Shown: one piece after another, positions 15,653-22,682 of the stretch | Layout: every line of letters begins with the position of its first letter | Position numbering within the stretch: the first letter of the stretch is position 1 | Assembly: GCA_902801985.1 (NCBI GenBank) | Contig: CADCKD010000001.1 | Span: 62,001 to 126,000, forward strand | Source of the DNA: an uncultured bacterium | GTDB lineage: Bacteria; Cyanobacteriota; Vampirovibrionia; Gastranaerophilales; Gastranaerophilaceae | Direction: 5' to 3' | DNA length: 64,000 nt | The notes under the pieces: model-generated | What the model saw: the letters and a program-made list of their open reading frames with translations, nothing else | What the model was told of the DNA's origin: nothing | Database searches by the model: none | Translations under genes and position numbers: made by a program

Positions 15653-15853
15653 TTAACTTGCCCTCCTACATGTAATCATGATTCTATTTACTTCACCAAT
15701 TGATTCTGCCTTTCTTATATTCTCTTCGACATTATCAAATATCCGTAAATAACCAAGGTCATATGCGGCTTTAATTGCAGCTCTCTTAGTCTGATTTAAT
15801 TCTGCCCTTCTTTCATATCCTGTTTTGGCTCTCTTTTTATGTTCCATTCTCAT
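15653..15853 (-). CDS. small basic hypothetical protein
   Basis: 66 aa, very basic at the start (MRMEHKKRAKTGYERRAELN) and helical throughout. A nucleic-acid-binding role is possible but not shown. RBS AAAAGAGGTAAATAAT. Confidence 0.72.
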   Translation of the reverse strand: MRMEHKKRAKTGYERRAELNQTKRAAIKAAYDLGYLRIFDNVEENIRKAESIGEVNRIMITCRRAS

Positions 15854-15854
15854 A

Positions 15855-16154
15855 TTATTTACCTCTTTTCTTTTTTATTTCTTTTACATCATTCATTAAG
15901 TTATCTGGTATATTAATTACTGTAATCAATATATCTTCTTTAAAAACAAATACTGCGTTTCCATAGATACGCATATTTGTTCCTTTCTTTTGACTCAAAT
16001 AGATTGAGTCAAGAAATCGGTGAAGATTACCATGCGTTTCTGTATGGGTAATCCCTGTTCTGAATGCCCTTCTAGCTACTGTCGAGGCATTCTTTCTACT
16101 TACTCCGCATCTCTGTTCAAGACGAGATATGGAGTGTTTTGTAAGTTTTGGCAT
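15855..16154 (-). CDS. RelE-like-sized phage protein
   Basis: 99 aa. It opens with K-H-S-I-S-R-L-E-Q-R-C-G, has A-R-R-A-F-R-T-G, an L-D-S-I-Y-L-S-Q patch and the strand pair R-I-Y-G-N-A-V-F-V-F and L-I-T-V-I-N-I-P. This is a recurring clostridial phage family. The helix-then-beta layout and size resemble the BECR/RelE toxin fold (compare DUF4258), but there is no antitoxin partner and the catalytic set is not identifiable. Confidence 0.75.
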   Translation of the reverse strand: MPKLTKHSISRLEQRCGVSRKNASTVARRAFRTGITHTETHGNLHRFLDSIYLSQKKGTNMRIYGNAVFVFKEDILITVINIPDNLMNDVKEIKKKRGK

Positions 16155-16156
16155 AT

Positions 16157-16399
16157 TTACTCCTTTCTGTTGATTGTAATTACTTGATAAACTTCAATAT
16201 AATCTTTTAATACTTCATCAATGGTTGCCTTGTGTGTTCTTCTGAAGCATCCGTTTTTTGAACGAATTGATGCGCCAATAGGATTACAAATTCCATTGGG
16301 GAAATATATCATCTGTTTCCATAAATAGTGACCACACTTTGTATGCTTGACTCTGATTTCCTTATTGAAGTCGCGAATGTTTCTGTATACTCTAATCAT
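16157..16399 (-). CDS. hypothetical protein
   Basis: 80 aa, basic, starts MIRVYRNIRDFNKEIRVKHT with a single C-G-H-Y and later P-I-G-A-S-I-R-S-K-N. No recognised fold. Tightly spaced to the gene at 15855-16154. Confidence 0.72.
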   Translation of the reverse strand: MIRVYRNIRDFNKEIRVKHTKCGHYLWKQMIYFPNGICNPIGASIRSKNGCFRRTHKATIDEVLKDYIEVYQVITINRKE

Positions 16400-16402
16400 T
16401 GT

Positions 16403-16708
16403 TTAATCCTTCTTTCCATAATCTAATTCATATTTATCATTAACAAGGTCTTTCACAATTTCAAAAAGCTTTTCCATTGTATCAGCTTCAATAATTCTCT
16501 GCCAATCTCTAGGATAAAGAATCTGACATTCGTTATATCCTTTTCTTACGATTGTTGTCCATTTCCAATCTTGGTCATAGTCAAGATAAACAACTTCAAC
16601 CATATAAATTGCATTATGAGGTGAATAAGCGGTGAGGATTGAAGCAATAGCTTCGAATCTGTCATAAAGATTTGCGTCAGCTACAGGGTTTAATACTCTT
16701 TCTGTCAT
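16403..16708 (-). CDS. hypothetical protein
   Basis: 101 aa, starts MTERVLNPVADANLYDRFEA, includes Y-L-D-Y-D-Q-D-W-K-W-T-T and a helical E-K-L-F-E-I-V-K-D-L-V. It follows the DUF932 gene; no known partner. RBS AGAAAGGAAAC. Confidence 0.72.
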   Translation of the reverse strand: MTERVLNPVADANLYDRFEAIASILTAYSPHNAIYMVEVVYLDYDQDWKWTTIVRKGYNECQILYPRDWQRIIEADTMEKLFEIVKDLVNDKYELDYGKKD

Positions 16709-16781
16709 TTTTTGTTTCCTTTCTCCCCGTATATAGCCGTTAGGACAGCTAATATTATTATTTGTTTATCTTATTTGCTTG

Positions 16782-16807
16782 TTGCTTCCCTTATTACAGG
16801 GAAGCAA
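16782..16807 (-). terminator. hairpin over the DUF932 stop codon
   Basis: A perfect 9-bp stem TTGCTTCCC/GGGAAGCAA with an 8-nt loop that contains the end of the DUF932 reading frame. There is no T-run on the minus side, so it may stabilise the mRNA end or attenuate transcription rather than terminate it. Confidence 0.45.
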
Positions 16808-17855
16808 TCATATTATAGGCAGTGTCAAGAAGTTCGTTACTGCCCATGTTATTTGCAAATCTCTTTTCCTTCCATGTGGAAGTTCTTCTAAGAGGTTCTG
16901 TATGGTCTGCATAATCAGATACTGCATTGATGAAACGGAATGCACTATTCTCCATTCCCTCAAGGTCAGGAGCATATTCCCATCTATAAAGCAGTTCAGC
17001 TCTCTTGTTCTCAGCAGAGCTGATTGCTCTCGGTTTCATATCTTCACTGATAGGGAAGAGCATGTCCACAAAGGATTTTACTCTATCCTTATTGCAAGTC
17101 AGAAGCTTCATTCTATCCACTTCCTTCTCAAACGCTCCAATGTAGTTGCCAAGAAGGTTAAGACCTTCTTTAACTTCCTCCAAACGGATGTGAGCATTTG
17201 TTGTATGACGAAGTTTCCAAAATCTAATTGCCTTTTTAATGGCAAGATTCATAGTATTCTTACAGGAAATTCGAATAGGTGTAATGAATACGCCAAACGG
17301 TTTTGTTCCATCGAAGGAGTTAATGACTACTACATAGTAGTCCATTTTCTCACCTGCAATAGTATTTGTCTTCCATTTCATAGAGACATAAGTTACCTTA
17401 CCCCCATCAAAGCAACCAGCATTTTCATACTGGAAACCCATCTGAAACAGAATATCGCACAGTTCCCTTGTGCGCTCATTTCCAATGGGGACAAATCTCT
17501 TTGTGCCACTTCCAAGGAAATAATGATTGTCATCTCTAAGAACTCCAATCAGCGGAATCTTATTTCCGTAGGGGTCAAACAGGTCAACTACTTCAAATCC
17601 ATAGTTGAGACCTGATAAATCCCAAACCTGATTTGTATTCAGAGTATGAGACAGGTCAACTCCTACACCTTCCCAAGGAAGAGTTCTTTCATTCCATGCA
17701 CTCCAACTGGAAGTCGGGAACAAGGAACTAACCTGTTCAATTGACTCAGAGATAACAGGATTAACTCTGTTTCTGTTGGCAATGATGTCAGAAACAGGGG
17801 TGAATTCAGCGTCAATTACGTTTGTGGTTGTAATGTCGAAAATTGCGTTTGTCAT
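16794..17855 (-). CDS. DUF932 domain protein
   Basis: 353 aa, close to the usual length of phage/plasmid DUF932 proteins. Residues 120-220 carry the characteristic stretch (F-V-P-I-G-N-E-R-T, P-F-G-V-F-I-T-P-I-R-I-S-C-K-N-T-M, then R-H-T-T-N-A-H-I-R-L). The family sits beside replication and recombination genes in many mobile elements; its activity is unknown. It has its own promoter-like sequence (17905-17933) and higher GC than the surrounding leftward genes, suggesting high expression or separate origin. Confidence 0.82.
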   Translation of the reverse strand: MTNAIFDITTTNVIDAEFTPVSDIIANRNRVNPVISESIEQVSSLFPTSSWSAWNERTLPWEGVGVDLSHTLNTNQVWDLSGLNYGFEVVDLFDPYGNKIPLIGVLRDDNHYFLGSGTKRFVPIGNERTRELCDILFQMGFQYENAGCFDGGKVTYVSMKWKTNTIAGEKMDYYVVVINSFDGTKPFGVFITPIRISCKNTMNLAIKKAIRFWKLRHTTNAHIRLEEVKEGLNLLGNYIGAFEKEVDRMKLLTCNKDRVKSFVDMLFPISEDMKPRAISSAENKRAELLYRWEYAPDLEGMENSAFRFINAVSDYADHTEPLRRTSTWKEKRFANNMGSNELLDTAYNMIASL

Positions 17856-17904
17856 GATTCTTAATTCCTTTCTTTTGTTTAATTTAATTAATGTTCTTAT
17901 ATAT

Positions 17905-17933
17905 TATTTACATGTTCCATATTCAGTTGTCAA
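17905..17933 (-). promoter_or_regulatory. sigma-A-type promoter for DUF932 gene
   Basis: On the minus strand a perfect TTGACA (17928-17933) is followed 17 nt later by TAAATA (17905-17910) with a TG just before it. It lies about 50 nt upstream of the DUF932 start. The -35 is perfect but the -10 is weak. Confidence 0.5.
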
Positions 17934-17948
17934 TAGATTATTTAGTTT

Positions 17949-18149
17949 TTAATAAATGGAATAGTTAACATTTATTCCATTACTATCTAAATCCCAAGTC
18001 TCAAATCTACTTTCCATTATCTCTTCATACTCTTCATTGTCCATGTCGGAGATATTAATTGTAATGGTATCACCTGTATCTGTGTTGTACAGATTGATAT
18101 CAATCCAATCTTGATTGCAAGCTTCCAAAAAATCTCTTACTGTATCCAT
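17949..18149 (-). CDS. hypothetical acidic protein
   Basis: 66 aa, MDTVRDFLEACNQDWIDINL..., acidic, with a C-terminal strand pair (G-I-N-V-N-Y-S-I-Y). Possibly a small beta-rich regulatory protein; no homologue recognised. RBS AAGGGAGAACAAAA. Confidence 0.72.
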   Translation of the reverse strand: MDTVRDFLEACNQDWIDINLYNTDTGDTITINISDMDNEEYEEIMESRFETWDLDSNGINVNYSIY

Positions 18150-18164
18150 TTTTGTTCTCCCTTC

Positions 18165-18524
18165 TTAGAAACAAAATTCATAAATATATCTTTCATCTCT
18201 TGCAGGACTTGTAGAGATGATTTTATAAGGAATATATCCCATTATGGTATATCCTTTATAAACCGTTTCGCTTCCACCAAGATTGCGGAAGAACGGGACA
18301 GCTTCTAGTGTATTCATATAAAATACTGTTGTAATAGATTTTGTTTCTTCTTCTGTATTAATCCATCTACTTCCTTTTTTGACCTGTTTTGTTTTGGTCA
18401 TCGACCCGATGAATTTGTCACTATTAAAGGGTAGTGACATTGTGTCGGGGTACTCTTTTGTTGCAAATGGATATTTCTTTTTGAATTCTGTGTAGTTCAT
18501 GTACATCTTAGAGTTCACGTACAT
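18165..18524 (-). CDS. hypothetical protein
   Basis: 119 aa from MYVNSKMYMNYTEFKKKYPF. The start at 18524 is chosen over 18569 because AGAAAGGAGAACTAAT lies directly upstream and the frame then begins just after the previous stop. Basic middle (K-T-K-Q-V-K-K-G-S-R-W). Function unknown. Confidence 0.75.
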   Translation of the reverse strand: MYVNSKMYMNYTEFKKKYPFATKEYPDTMSLPFNSDKFIGSMTKTKQVKKGSRWINTEEETKSITTVFYMNTLEAVPFFRNLGGSETVYKGYTIMGYIPYKIISTSPARDERYIYEFCF

Positions 18525-18525
18525 A

Positions 18526-18747
18526 TTAGTTCTCCTTTCTAATTCCATTGTGGTTAGTTCCCTTTTCAAATCTTACACCAAAATTGATGTAAGTATTTTT
18601 CTTACTTACTTCAACCTCTTCAAAGCAGTCATCTTTAAGATAACGGAATTTTGTATTCCGTTCTCTTGGTGTAAGAAGTTCGTTCATGACTGTCATATTT
18701 TTATTGAAGTAGTCATACTTCTCTTTGATTACTCTGTAGTATAACAT
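18526..18747 (-). CDS. conserved small phage protein
   Basis: 73 aa, MLYYRVIKEKYDYFNKNMTV, then N-E-L-L-T-P-R-E-R and a C-terminal G-V-R-F-E-K-G. The 'Y-Y-R-V...E-L-L-T-x-x-E' layout recurs in gut phage early regions. Function unknown. Confidence 0.76.
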   Translation of the reverse strand: MLYYRVIKEKYDYFNKNMTVMNELLTPRERNTKFRYLKDDCFEEVEVSKKNTYINFGVRFEKGTNHNGIRKEN

Positions 18748-18765
18748 TTGTCTTGTTCCTTTCTT

Positions 18766-18948
18766 TTAGAGGGTGGCTAATCTTTCCATGCCCTCATTAA
18801 TAGTTATCATTCCTCTTTCCATATTCTTAATAATATTATCAATATCCATTAAGAATATAGGTCTGTATACATTACGAGAATCCATTTCTCTTATCTGTGC
18901 TCTTTTGTAGTTAGCATATTCATATGCAAATCTAGGAAGTTTAATCAT
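18766..18948 (-). CDS. small hypothetical protein
   Basis: 60 aa starting MIKLPRFAYEYANYKRAQIR, helical and basic in the first half, ending G-M-E-R-L-A-T-L. The start at 18948 follows AAAGGAGCATT. Function unknown. Confidence 0.74.
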   Translation of the reverse strand: MIKLPRFAYEYANYKRAQIREMDSRNVYRPIFLMDIDNIIKNMERGMITINEGMERLATL

Positions 18949-18967
18949 AATGCTCCTTTCAAATTTA

Positions 18968-19297
18968 TTATTTAAGTAAATCCGCTCGTTCAAATTTAGC
19001 GGACATTACTTTATCATCCTTAATAGATGCAGTTCCTTTGGTGTACATCACACAGGATACTACATCATCTTTCTCAAGGTCGGATATACCATAGAATGTA
19101 TAGGTATATCCGCACCAATTCTTTGCAATTACTTTGTTTTTTTTGCGGTCAATTTTTTTGACTACAAGATTAGTGGCGTAGTATTCTTTGCCACCAATCT
19201 TTGTTTTCCACATCACCGTTTTATTTGCATTGACGGTGATGGTGAACGGCATCAAAAGTGATGCCGTGATGATAGCGGTTGCAATTATTTTTTTCAT
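18968..19297 (-). CDS. exported small beta-rich protein
   Basis: 109 aa. A classical signal peptide (residues 1-24: MKK, hydrophobic core, V-N-A-N) is followed by a small beta domain: V-V-K-K-I-D-R-K-K-N-K-V, W-C-G-Y-T-Y-T-F-Y-G, D-D-V-V-S-C-V-M and G-T-A-S-I-K-D-D-K-V. The 'strand - G-N/C-G-x-x-x-x-F-x-G - G-D-x-V - G-T-x-x-x-x-D-D' order matches an uncharacterised Firmicute phage family thought to form a small beta barrel. Secretion by a phage early gene suggests action at the cell surface. Confidence 0.8.
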   Translation of the reverse strand: MKKIIATAIITASLLMPFTITVNANKTVMWKTKIGGKEYYATNLVVKKIDRKKNKVIAKNWCGYTYTFYGISDLEKDDVVSCVMYTKGTASIKDDKVMSAKFERADLLK

Positions 19298-19312
19298 GCT
19301 TACTCCTTTCTC

Positions 19313-19927
19313 TTATGCAAGCTTGAAGGTTGCGTGTGCAACCTCATCTTCCCTTAAACAGTTTGCAAATTTCTCTGCAAAGTCATTGGTAAAGGGAATC
19401 TTGGACAGTTTCTCTACGAGGTTATCGAGTTCATACTGAGTCTGTCCTTTCTTACAGTAGTTATTGTTCTTTGCAGCAAGATTATTTTCCTTGATGTAGT
19501 CAAGGAGTTCAAAGAGGACATCGTTTTTGAGTCCTCTTCCCTCTTCTTTGTATCCAGCTTCATCAAGAGCGTTAAACAAAAACTGAATTCTCTTGAGACT
19601 TGTTTCTTTTGTCTCAAGCTGAAGGACAAGCTTACTAAAGGCAGAAGCAGAAATATGACCTCTCTTAGCTCCACCCATACCAGTTTTTACTTTAATATCA
19701 TGCTGTCTCAAAACCTGTTTAACACGACCAATACAATAATTGTGGTAATTAAAAGTGCGTTCTTTCTTCACTTCCGTTGCCGTGGTATCAAACACATTGT
19801 TCATGTCAATCGGTGTTCCGTTGTTGTTGATGATGATGATTGTTGCCTTAGTGTCCTTGAGCATATTCATCAGTGCGGTCATGTTGAAGTCAGCGGATAC
19901 GGAGATAGCAGTTGTGTTGTTGGTCAT
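19313..19927 (-). CDS. hypothetical protein
   Basis: 204 aa. N-terminal 35 residues form a strand-rich unit (A-T-I-I-I-I-N-N-N-G), then a basic linker with G-M-G-G-A-K-R-G-H-I-S-A-S-A, then a mostly helical C-terminal half (E-L-L-D-Y-I-K-E-N-N-L). The K-R-G-H-I-S...F-S-K-L-V region could be a DNA-binding helix-turn-helix-like element, but this is a guess. No family recognised. Confidence 0.75.
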   Translation of the reverse strand: MTNNTTAISVSADFNMTALMNMLKDTKATIIIINNNGTPIDMNNVFDTTATEVKKERTFNYHNYCIGRVKQVLRQHDIKVKTGMGGAKRGHISASAFSKLVLQLETKETSLKRIQFLFNALDEAGYKEEGRGLKNDVLFELLDYIKENNLAAKNNNYCKKGQTQYELDNLVEKLSKIPFTNDFAEKFANCLREDEVAHATFKLA

Positions 19928-20029
19928 AGTAGTTACTTCCTTTCGTTTATATCTTTTAAAACTTTGCTTTATTTTATTTACCTATATTTAGTTTTTCAAT
20001 ATTTAGTTTTTTTATTTCCCTATTAGAGA

Positions 20030-20167
20030 TTATTTAATCTCTGCGAGGGTATCATTAATCAGAGTATCGTAATACTCTGCAAGGAAATAATCTTCAATTG
20101 CAAGTGGTCTTTTCTTGAGGATACGATATTCATTTACCTTTGCTTTGAGCATTTCCATAGTTGTCAT
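20030..20167 (-). CDS. small hypothetical protein (45 aa)
   Basis: 45 aa from the ATG at 20167, which overlaps the TGA of the previous gene and follows GGAGGAGGTGTAG. It reads MTTMEMLKAKVNEYRILKKR and ends L-A-E-I-K. The stop lies in an 8-bp hairpin (AGAGATTA/TAATCTCT). Function unknown. Confidence 0.72.
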   Translation of the reverse strand: MTTMEMLKAKVNEYRILKKRPLAIEDYFLAEYYDTLINDTLAEIK

Positions 20168-20487
20168 AATACTACACCTCCTCCCTGTAATTCGGTAATA
20201 TATTCATGATACTCTGTCTTGGGCAGAGTCATGACAATTAATACATCCATATTAAATTCGTCACTTGCTTCAGTTTCGAATTTAATATAGTCAAGAACAG
20301 TGGCTCTATTAAGAATTCCACTTCCCTTTCCATATTTGCTCTGCAAGGTTTTATACACTTTCCTTGCAGTTACTTCCAATTCTGTCCAATATGCTTCAAA
20401 AGCAAGTCGGGCAGTTTCCATGTTGGGATAAATTCCCTTGTGGTAGCGGTCAATAAATTCTTTCTGAAGGTTGATGTAAAGACTCAT
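20164..20487 (-). CDS. hypothetical protein
   Basis: 107 aa, helical first half (F-I-D-R-Y-H-K-G-I-Y-P, A-F-E-A-Y-W-T-E), then K-T-L-Q-S-K-Y-G-K-G-S-G. No recognised domain. RBS AAAGGAGCAAAG. Confidence 0.74.
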   Translation of the reverse strand: MSLYINLQKEFIDRYHKGIYPNMETARLAFEAYWTELEVTARKVYKTLQSKYGKGSGILNRATVLDYIKFETEASDEFNMDVLIVMTLPKTEYHEYITELQGGGVVL

Positions 20488-20507
20488 TTACTTTGCTCCT
20501 TTCTTAT

Positions 20508-20711
20508 TTAGATTTCAATAACCATTTCTCCATGATTATTGTAAGATATAGGATACATTTGTTTGATTTCCTTTTCGCCATATTTTTCAATGACGTATTC
20601 TATTGAAGCACCAGAGCAGAGGTCTATTTGTGTTGTAGTATCATATACAGTAGTAAATACTACGTTTCCTCTTATTGAAAACATAATAGATGCAAGGTCT
20701 TTAATTTTCAT
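20508..20711 (-). CDS. hypothetical phage protein
   Basis: 67 aa, MKIKDLASIMFSIRGNVVFT, alpha/beta with a C-terminal strand M-V-I-E-I. 'M-x-I-K-D-L-A...' proteins of this size are common in phages of Firmicutes; function unknown. Confidence 0.74.
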   Translation of the reverse strand: MKIKDLASIMFSIRGNVVFTTVYDTTTQIDLCSGASIEYVIEKYGEKEIKQMYPISYNNHGEMVIEI

Positions 20712-20728
20712 TTGCTTTGCTCCTTTCT

Positions 20729-20875
20729 TTATTTACATACATAAACTATGATGGCGTGACCGCCCTCATACTGTTTTCTGTAGTTCTGTTCCATCTCCAT
20801 AACAGTTTCGTAGTTATGAAAATAAGACTGACAAACTTTTTTGTTTGTCTTATTAAAGAATATAAATTTGTACAT
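20729..20875 (-). CDS. small hypothetical protein (48 aa)
   Basis: 48 aa from the ATG at 20875 after AAAGGAAGGTAAAACA. It reads MYKFIFFNKTNKKVCQSYFH and ends A-I-I-V-Y-V-C-K. Alpha/beta; the E-Q-N-Y-R-K-Q-Y-E-G-G-H-A centre is polar. Function unknown. Confidence 0.7.
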   Translation of the reverse strand: MYKFIFFNKTNKKVCQSYFHNYETVMEMEQNYRKQYEGGHAIIVYVCK

Positions 20876-20924
20876 TGTTTTACCTTCCTTTCTTTATTTA
20901 TTTTATTTATTAATACCTACAATC

Positions 20925-20965
20925 AATATGCATAGATATTTTATTTACCTTTATCTATGCATATT
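20925..20965 (-). terminator. perfect 14-bp inverted repeat
   Basis: AATATGCATAGATA (20925-20938) and its exact complement (20952-20965) flank a 13-nt loop. It lies between the stop of the 20980-21270 gene and the start of the next leftward gene. No long T-run follows on the minus strand, so it could be a weak terminator, an mRNA-stabilising hairpin or a dimeric protein-binding site. Confidence 0.5.
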
Positions 20966-20979
20966 TATCTAGGCATTAA

Positions 20980-21270
20980 TTACCATACGAAGCACAAGAA
21001 ATTGTGCTTGCCAAAATTAATTAGACCGTCATCGGAACGGTCAGATTCCGTTCCTTTGTGGTCAAATTTGAGGATAAATTTCTCTCCCTTGTGAACATTG
21101 GGAGAATCCTCTTTTGTGTAACAAGAAAAGAGATTACCTGTTGTATCTTCAAAGGTAATCTCATTTCCGTTTACTGAATATACCTGTCCTTTCATTGTGT
21201 AGGTTGCGTCAAGATGACAGCATATAAGAATAATGAATGTGCAAAAAATTAAAATTAACTTGTTTTTCAT
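20980..21270 (-). CDS. exported small beta-rich protein
   Basis: 96 aa. A signal peptide or lipoprotein-like leader (MKNKLILIFCTFIILICCH) precedes a beta domain with M-K-G-Q-V-Y-S-V-N-G-N-E-I, D-T-T-G-N-L-F-S-C-Y and a late D-R-S-D-D-G-L-I. The order of elements is the same as in the 18968-19297 protein, so the two may be distant paralogs. L-I-C-C is not a canonical lipobox. A leader element at 21321-21359 lies about 50 nt upstream. Confidence 0.78.
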   Translation of the reverse strand: MKNKLILIFCTFIILICCHLDATYTMKGQVYSVNGNEITFEDTTGNLFSCYTKEDSPNVHKGEKFILKFDHKGTESDRSDDGLINFGKHNFLCFVW

Positions 21271-21320
21271 TTACTTTACTCCTTTCTGTTTTTGTTTTTT
21301 TTATTTGCGTTCTTAATAAA

Positions 21321-21359
21321 CACAATCGGAGAGCCGAATTTTTTCGACTCTCCTATCTG
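21321..21359 (-). ncRNA. repeated leader hairpin, copy 1
   Basis: On the minus strand: CAGATA, an 11-bp stem (GGAGAGTCGAA paired with TTCGGCTCTCC through one G-U pair), then GATTGTG. The same flanks enclose different stems at 22073-22113 and 22609-22649. The odd pair is G-U only in minus-strand RNA, supporting that orientation. It lies in the 5' leader of the 20980-21270 gene. Confidence 0.6.
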
Positions 21360-21466
21360 TCCACTAAGAATGATGATGTGGGATGTGCAGAAGAGATGAT
21401 AAAGATGGGAAAATTAGGGCGTTTTACCATAGGCAGTCTTACTCCTTTCTTTTATTTTATTTCCTT

Positions 21467-21643
21467 TTATCTTACCCTTGTGATAAACACTACTCCTTCA
21501 TCTCTGAGTTCATAGAGTCTATCCTTTTTGAGAGTGTGGGCGTATTCTGAAAAGGAACAATAGGATTGTTTTCCTTTTACTTTAAGAAGTGCAAGGACAC
21601 AAAGCATCCTTACACGGTTTCCTACATAAACTGGTGTGTTCAT
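21467..21643 (-). CDS. small hypothetical protein
   Basis: 58 aa from MNTPVYVGNRVRMLCVLALL. The start at 21643 follows AAGAAAGGAGTAACT. Basic middle (L-K-K-D-R-L-Y-E-L-R-D-E-G) resembling a short wing; a DNA-binding role cannot be excluded. Function unknown. Confidence 0.73.
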   Translation of the reverse strand: MNTPVYVGNRVRMLCVLALLKVKGKQSYCSFSEYAHTLKKDRLYELRDEGVVFITRVR

Positions 21644-21656
21644 AGTTACTCCTTTC

Positions 21657-21980
21657 TTAGACAAAATTCTTGTCTACTTCGTAGTGAAAATTCTTGCGGA
21701 CAGAGTAGAAGTATTCATTATCAATCCGCAGAGTATACTTCCCCCTCTGCTTGAGAGTGGGGAAAGTATCACAATAAGCGAATCTCCACTCCATATCAAG
21801 GTCAGACTCCAGCACAGAGAGAATCTGTGTAATTTCTGAGCCTGATGCGGTTAAAGTTATTTCACGATGATTGTACATATCTTTATGAGTGCCGTCATTT
21901 TCAAGGCGGTAATACCTTGATGGTTTTACAGGCTTGAGACTATTAATAACCTCAAGTTGAGGTTCAAGAAAATTAGACAT
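21657..21980 (-). CDS. hypothetical protein
   Basis: 107 aa, starts MSNFLEPQLEVINSLKPVKP and has R-E-I-T-L-T-A-S-G-S-E-I-T and Y-T-L-R-I-D-N-E-Y-F-Y. Alpha/beta, no recognised domain. RBS GAAAGGGGAACAACT; leader element copy 2 lies about 90 nt upstream. Confidence 0.74.
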   Translation of the reverse strand: MSNFLEPQLEVINSLKPVKPSRYYRLENDGTHKDMYNHREITLTASGSEITQILSVLESDLDMEWRFAYCDTFPTLKQRGKYTLRIDNEYFYSVRKNFHYEVDKNFV

Positions 21981-22072
21981 AGTTGTTCCCCTTTCACAAT
22001 CATAGTTTGCAAGTGCCCAAACTGCGCTTCAGCGTCTGTCCAGACACAAGCCTTAGTTGCCGTGCTAATAAG

Positions 22073-22113
22073 CACAATCAGAGTGCGGAGTTGTGACTCT
22101 GCACCCCTATCTG
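22073..22113 (-). ncRNA. repeated leader hairpin, copy 2
   Basis: Minus strand: CAGATA, a stem that pairs about 11 of 12 positions with two G-U pairs and one C-A mismatch, loop CACA(A), then GATTGTG. The loop is complementary to the downstream TTGTG, so an H-type pseudoknot can form. Same flanks as copies 1 and 3 but a different stem. Confidence 0.6.
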
Positions 22114-22117
22114 CTCA

Positions 22118-22258
22118 TTAACGAGTAACGTGAATAGAGAAATAGTCTGTGTCCACATTCTCATATTCTTCATAGTTGACGGTTGCATAGTTGTAGTATG
22201 CGTCAACATTATTGGAATCAACCTCATTCATGAGGTCATCGAAAGTATAATTGAACAT
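22118..22258 (-). CDS. small acidic protein (46 aa)
   Basis: 46 aa from the ATG at 22258 after a run of G (GGGGGGCACA). It reads MFNYTFDDLMNEVDSNNVDA and is rich in Tyr, Asn and acidic residues. Its stop lies just upstream of leader hairpin copy 2. Highly acidic small early proteins can be DNA mimics, but there is no direct support. Confidence 0.7.
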   Translation of the reverse strand: MFNYTFDDLMNEVDSNNVDAYYNYATVNYEEYENVDTDYFSIHVTR

Positions 22259-22272
22259 TGTGCCCCCCTTTT

Positions 22273-22554
22273 TTATCTAAACCTTTTGTGACGAATTGCC
22301 AGTTCCGCACGAAGTGAGCGAGGATTTGAGAAAGTAGACCTGATGCATCTTTCCTCAAACTCTGCATAGCTGTCCCCATTCAATTCTGCGAAATAAATGG
22401 ACGGTTTACGGACTACAGAAGAAACAGGAGCAGTTTTGTCACCAAAACGATACTCCATAGCCACGGCATCATTAGCCACACGCTTCCCATTCCGAGCGGA
22501 GTAGGATTTTGCGAGTTTAGTCTTTACCGCTACAGGACTGCGAGATTTACCCAT
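22273..22554 (-). CDS. small basic protein
   Basis: 93 aa from the ATG at 22554 (MGKSRSPVAVKTKLAKSYSA), behind GGTGAGGTGTGACT; a GTG six bases upstream is the alternative. It is rich in Lys/Arg with a basic end (A-I-R-H-K-R-F-R). Possibly nucleic-acid binding. GC content is clearly above neighbouring genes. Confidence 0.73.
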   Translation of the reverse strand: MGKSRSPVAVKTKLAKSYSARNGKRVANDAVAMEYRFGDKTAPVSSVVRKPSIYFAELNGDSYAEFEERCIRSTFSNPRSLRAELAIRHKRFR

Positions 22555-22608
22555 AGTCACACCTCACCTTCTGCCCACTTTGGGCGTAATATTTTTATGG
22601 TTTAGAAC

Positions 22609-22649
22609 CACAATCGGACAGGCAAGTTGTGGCTTGCCTGTCCTATCTG
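22609..22649 (-). ncRNA. repeated leader hairpin, copy 3
   Basis: Minus strand: CAGATA, a perfect 11-bp stem (GGACAGGCAAG/CTTGCCTGTCC), loop with CACAA, then GATTGTG that can pair with the loop. Most regular copy of the three. It lies about 55 nt upstream of the 22273-22554 gene. Confidence 0.62.
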
Positions 22650-22682
22650 ACCCTAAACTATGTGCGTGTTACGAACTAGGAA

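Noticed and set aside
16779-17615. 278-aa open frame on the plus strand
   Set aside because: Antisense of the DUF932 gene, whose family match and RBS are clear.
21361-21440. 25-codon minus-strand frame after AAAGGAGTAAGACTGCCT
   Set aside because: Good ribosome site, but the product is very short and runs into the leader hairpin; could be a leader peptide, insufficient evidence.
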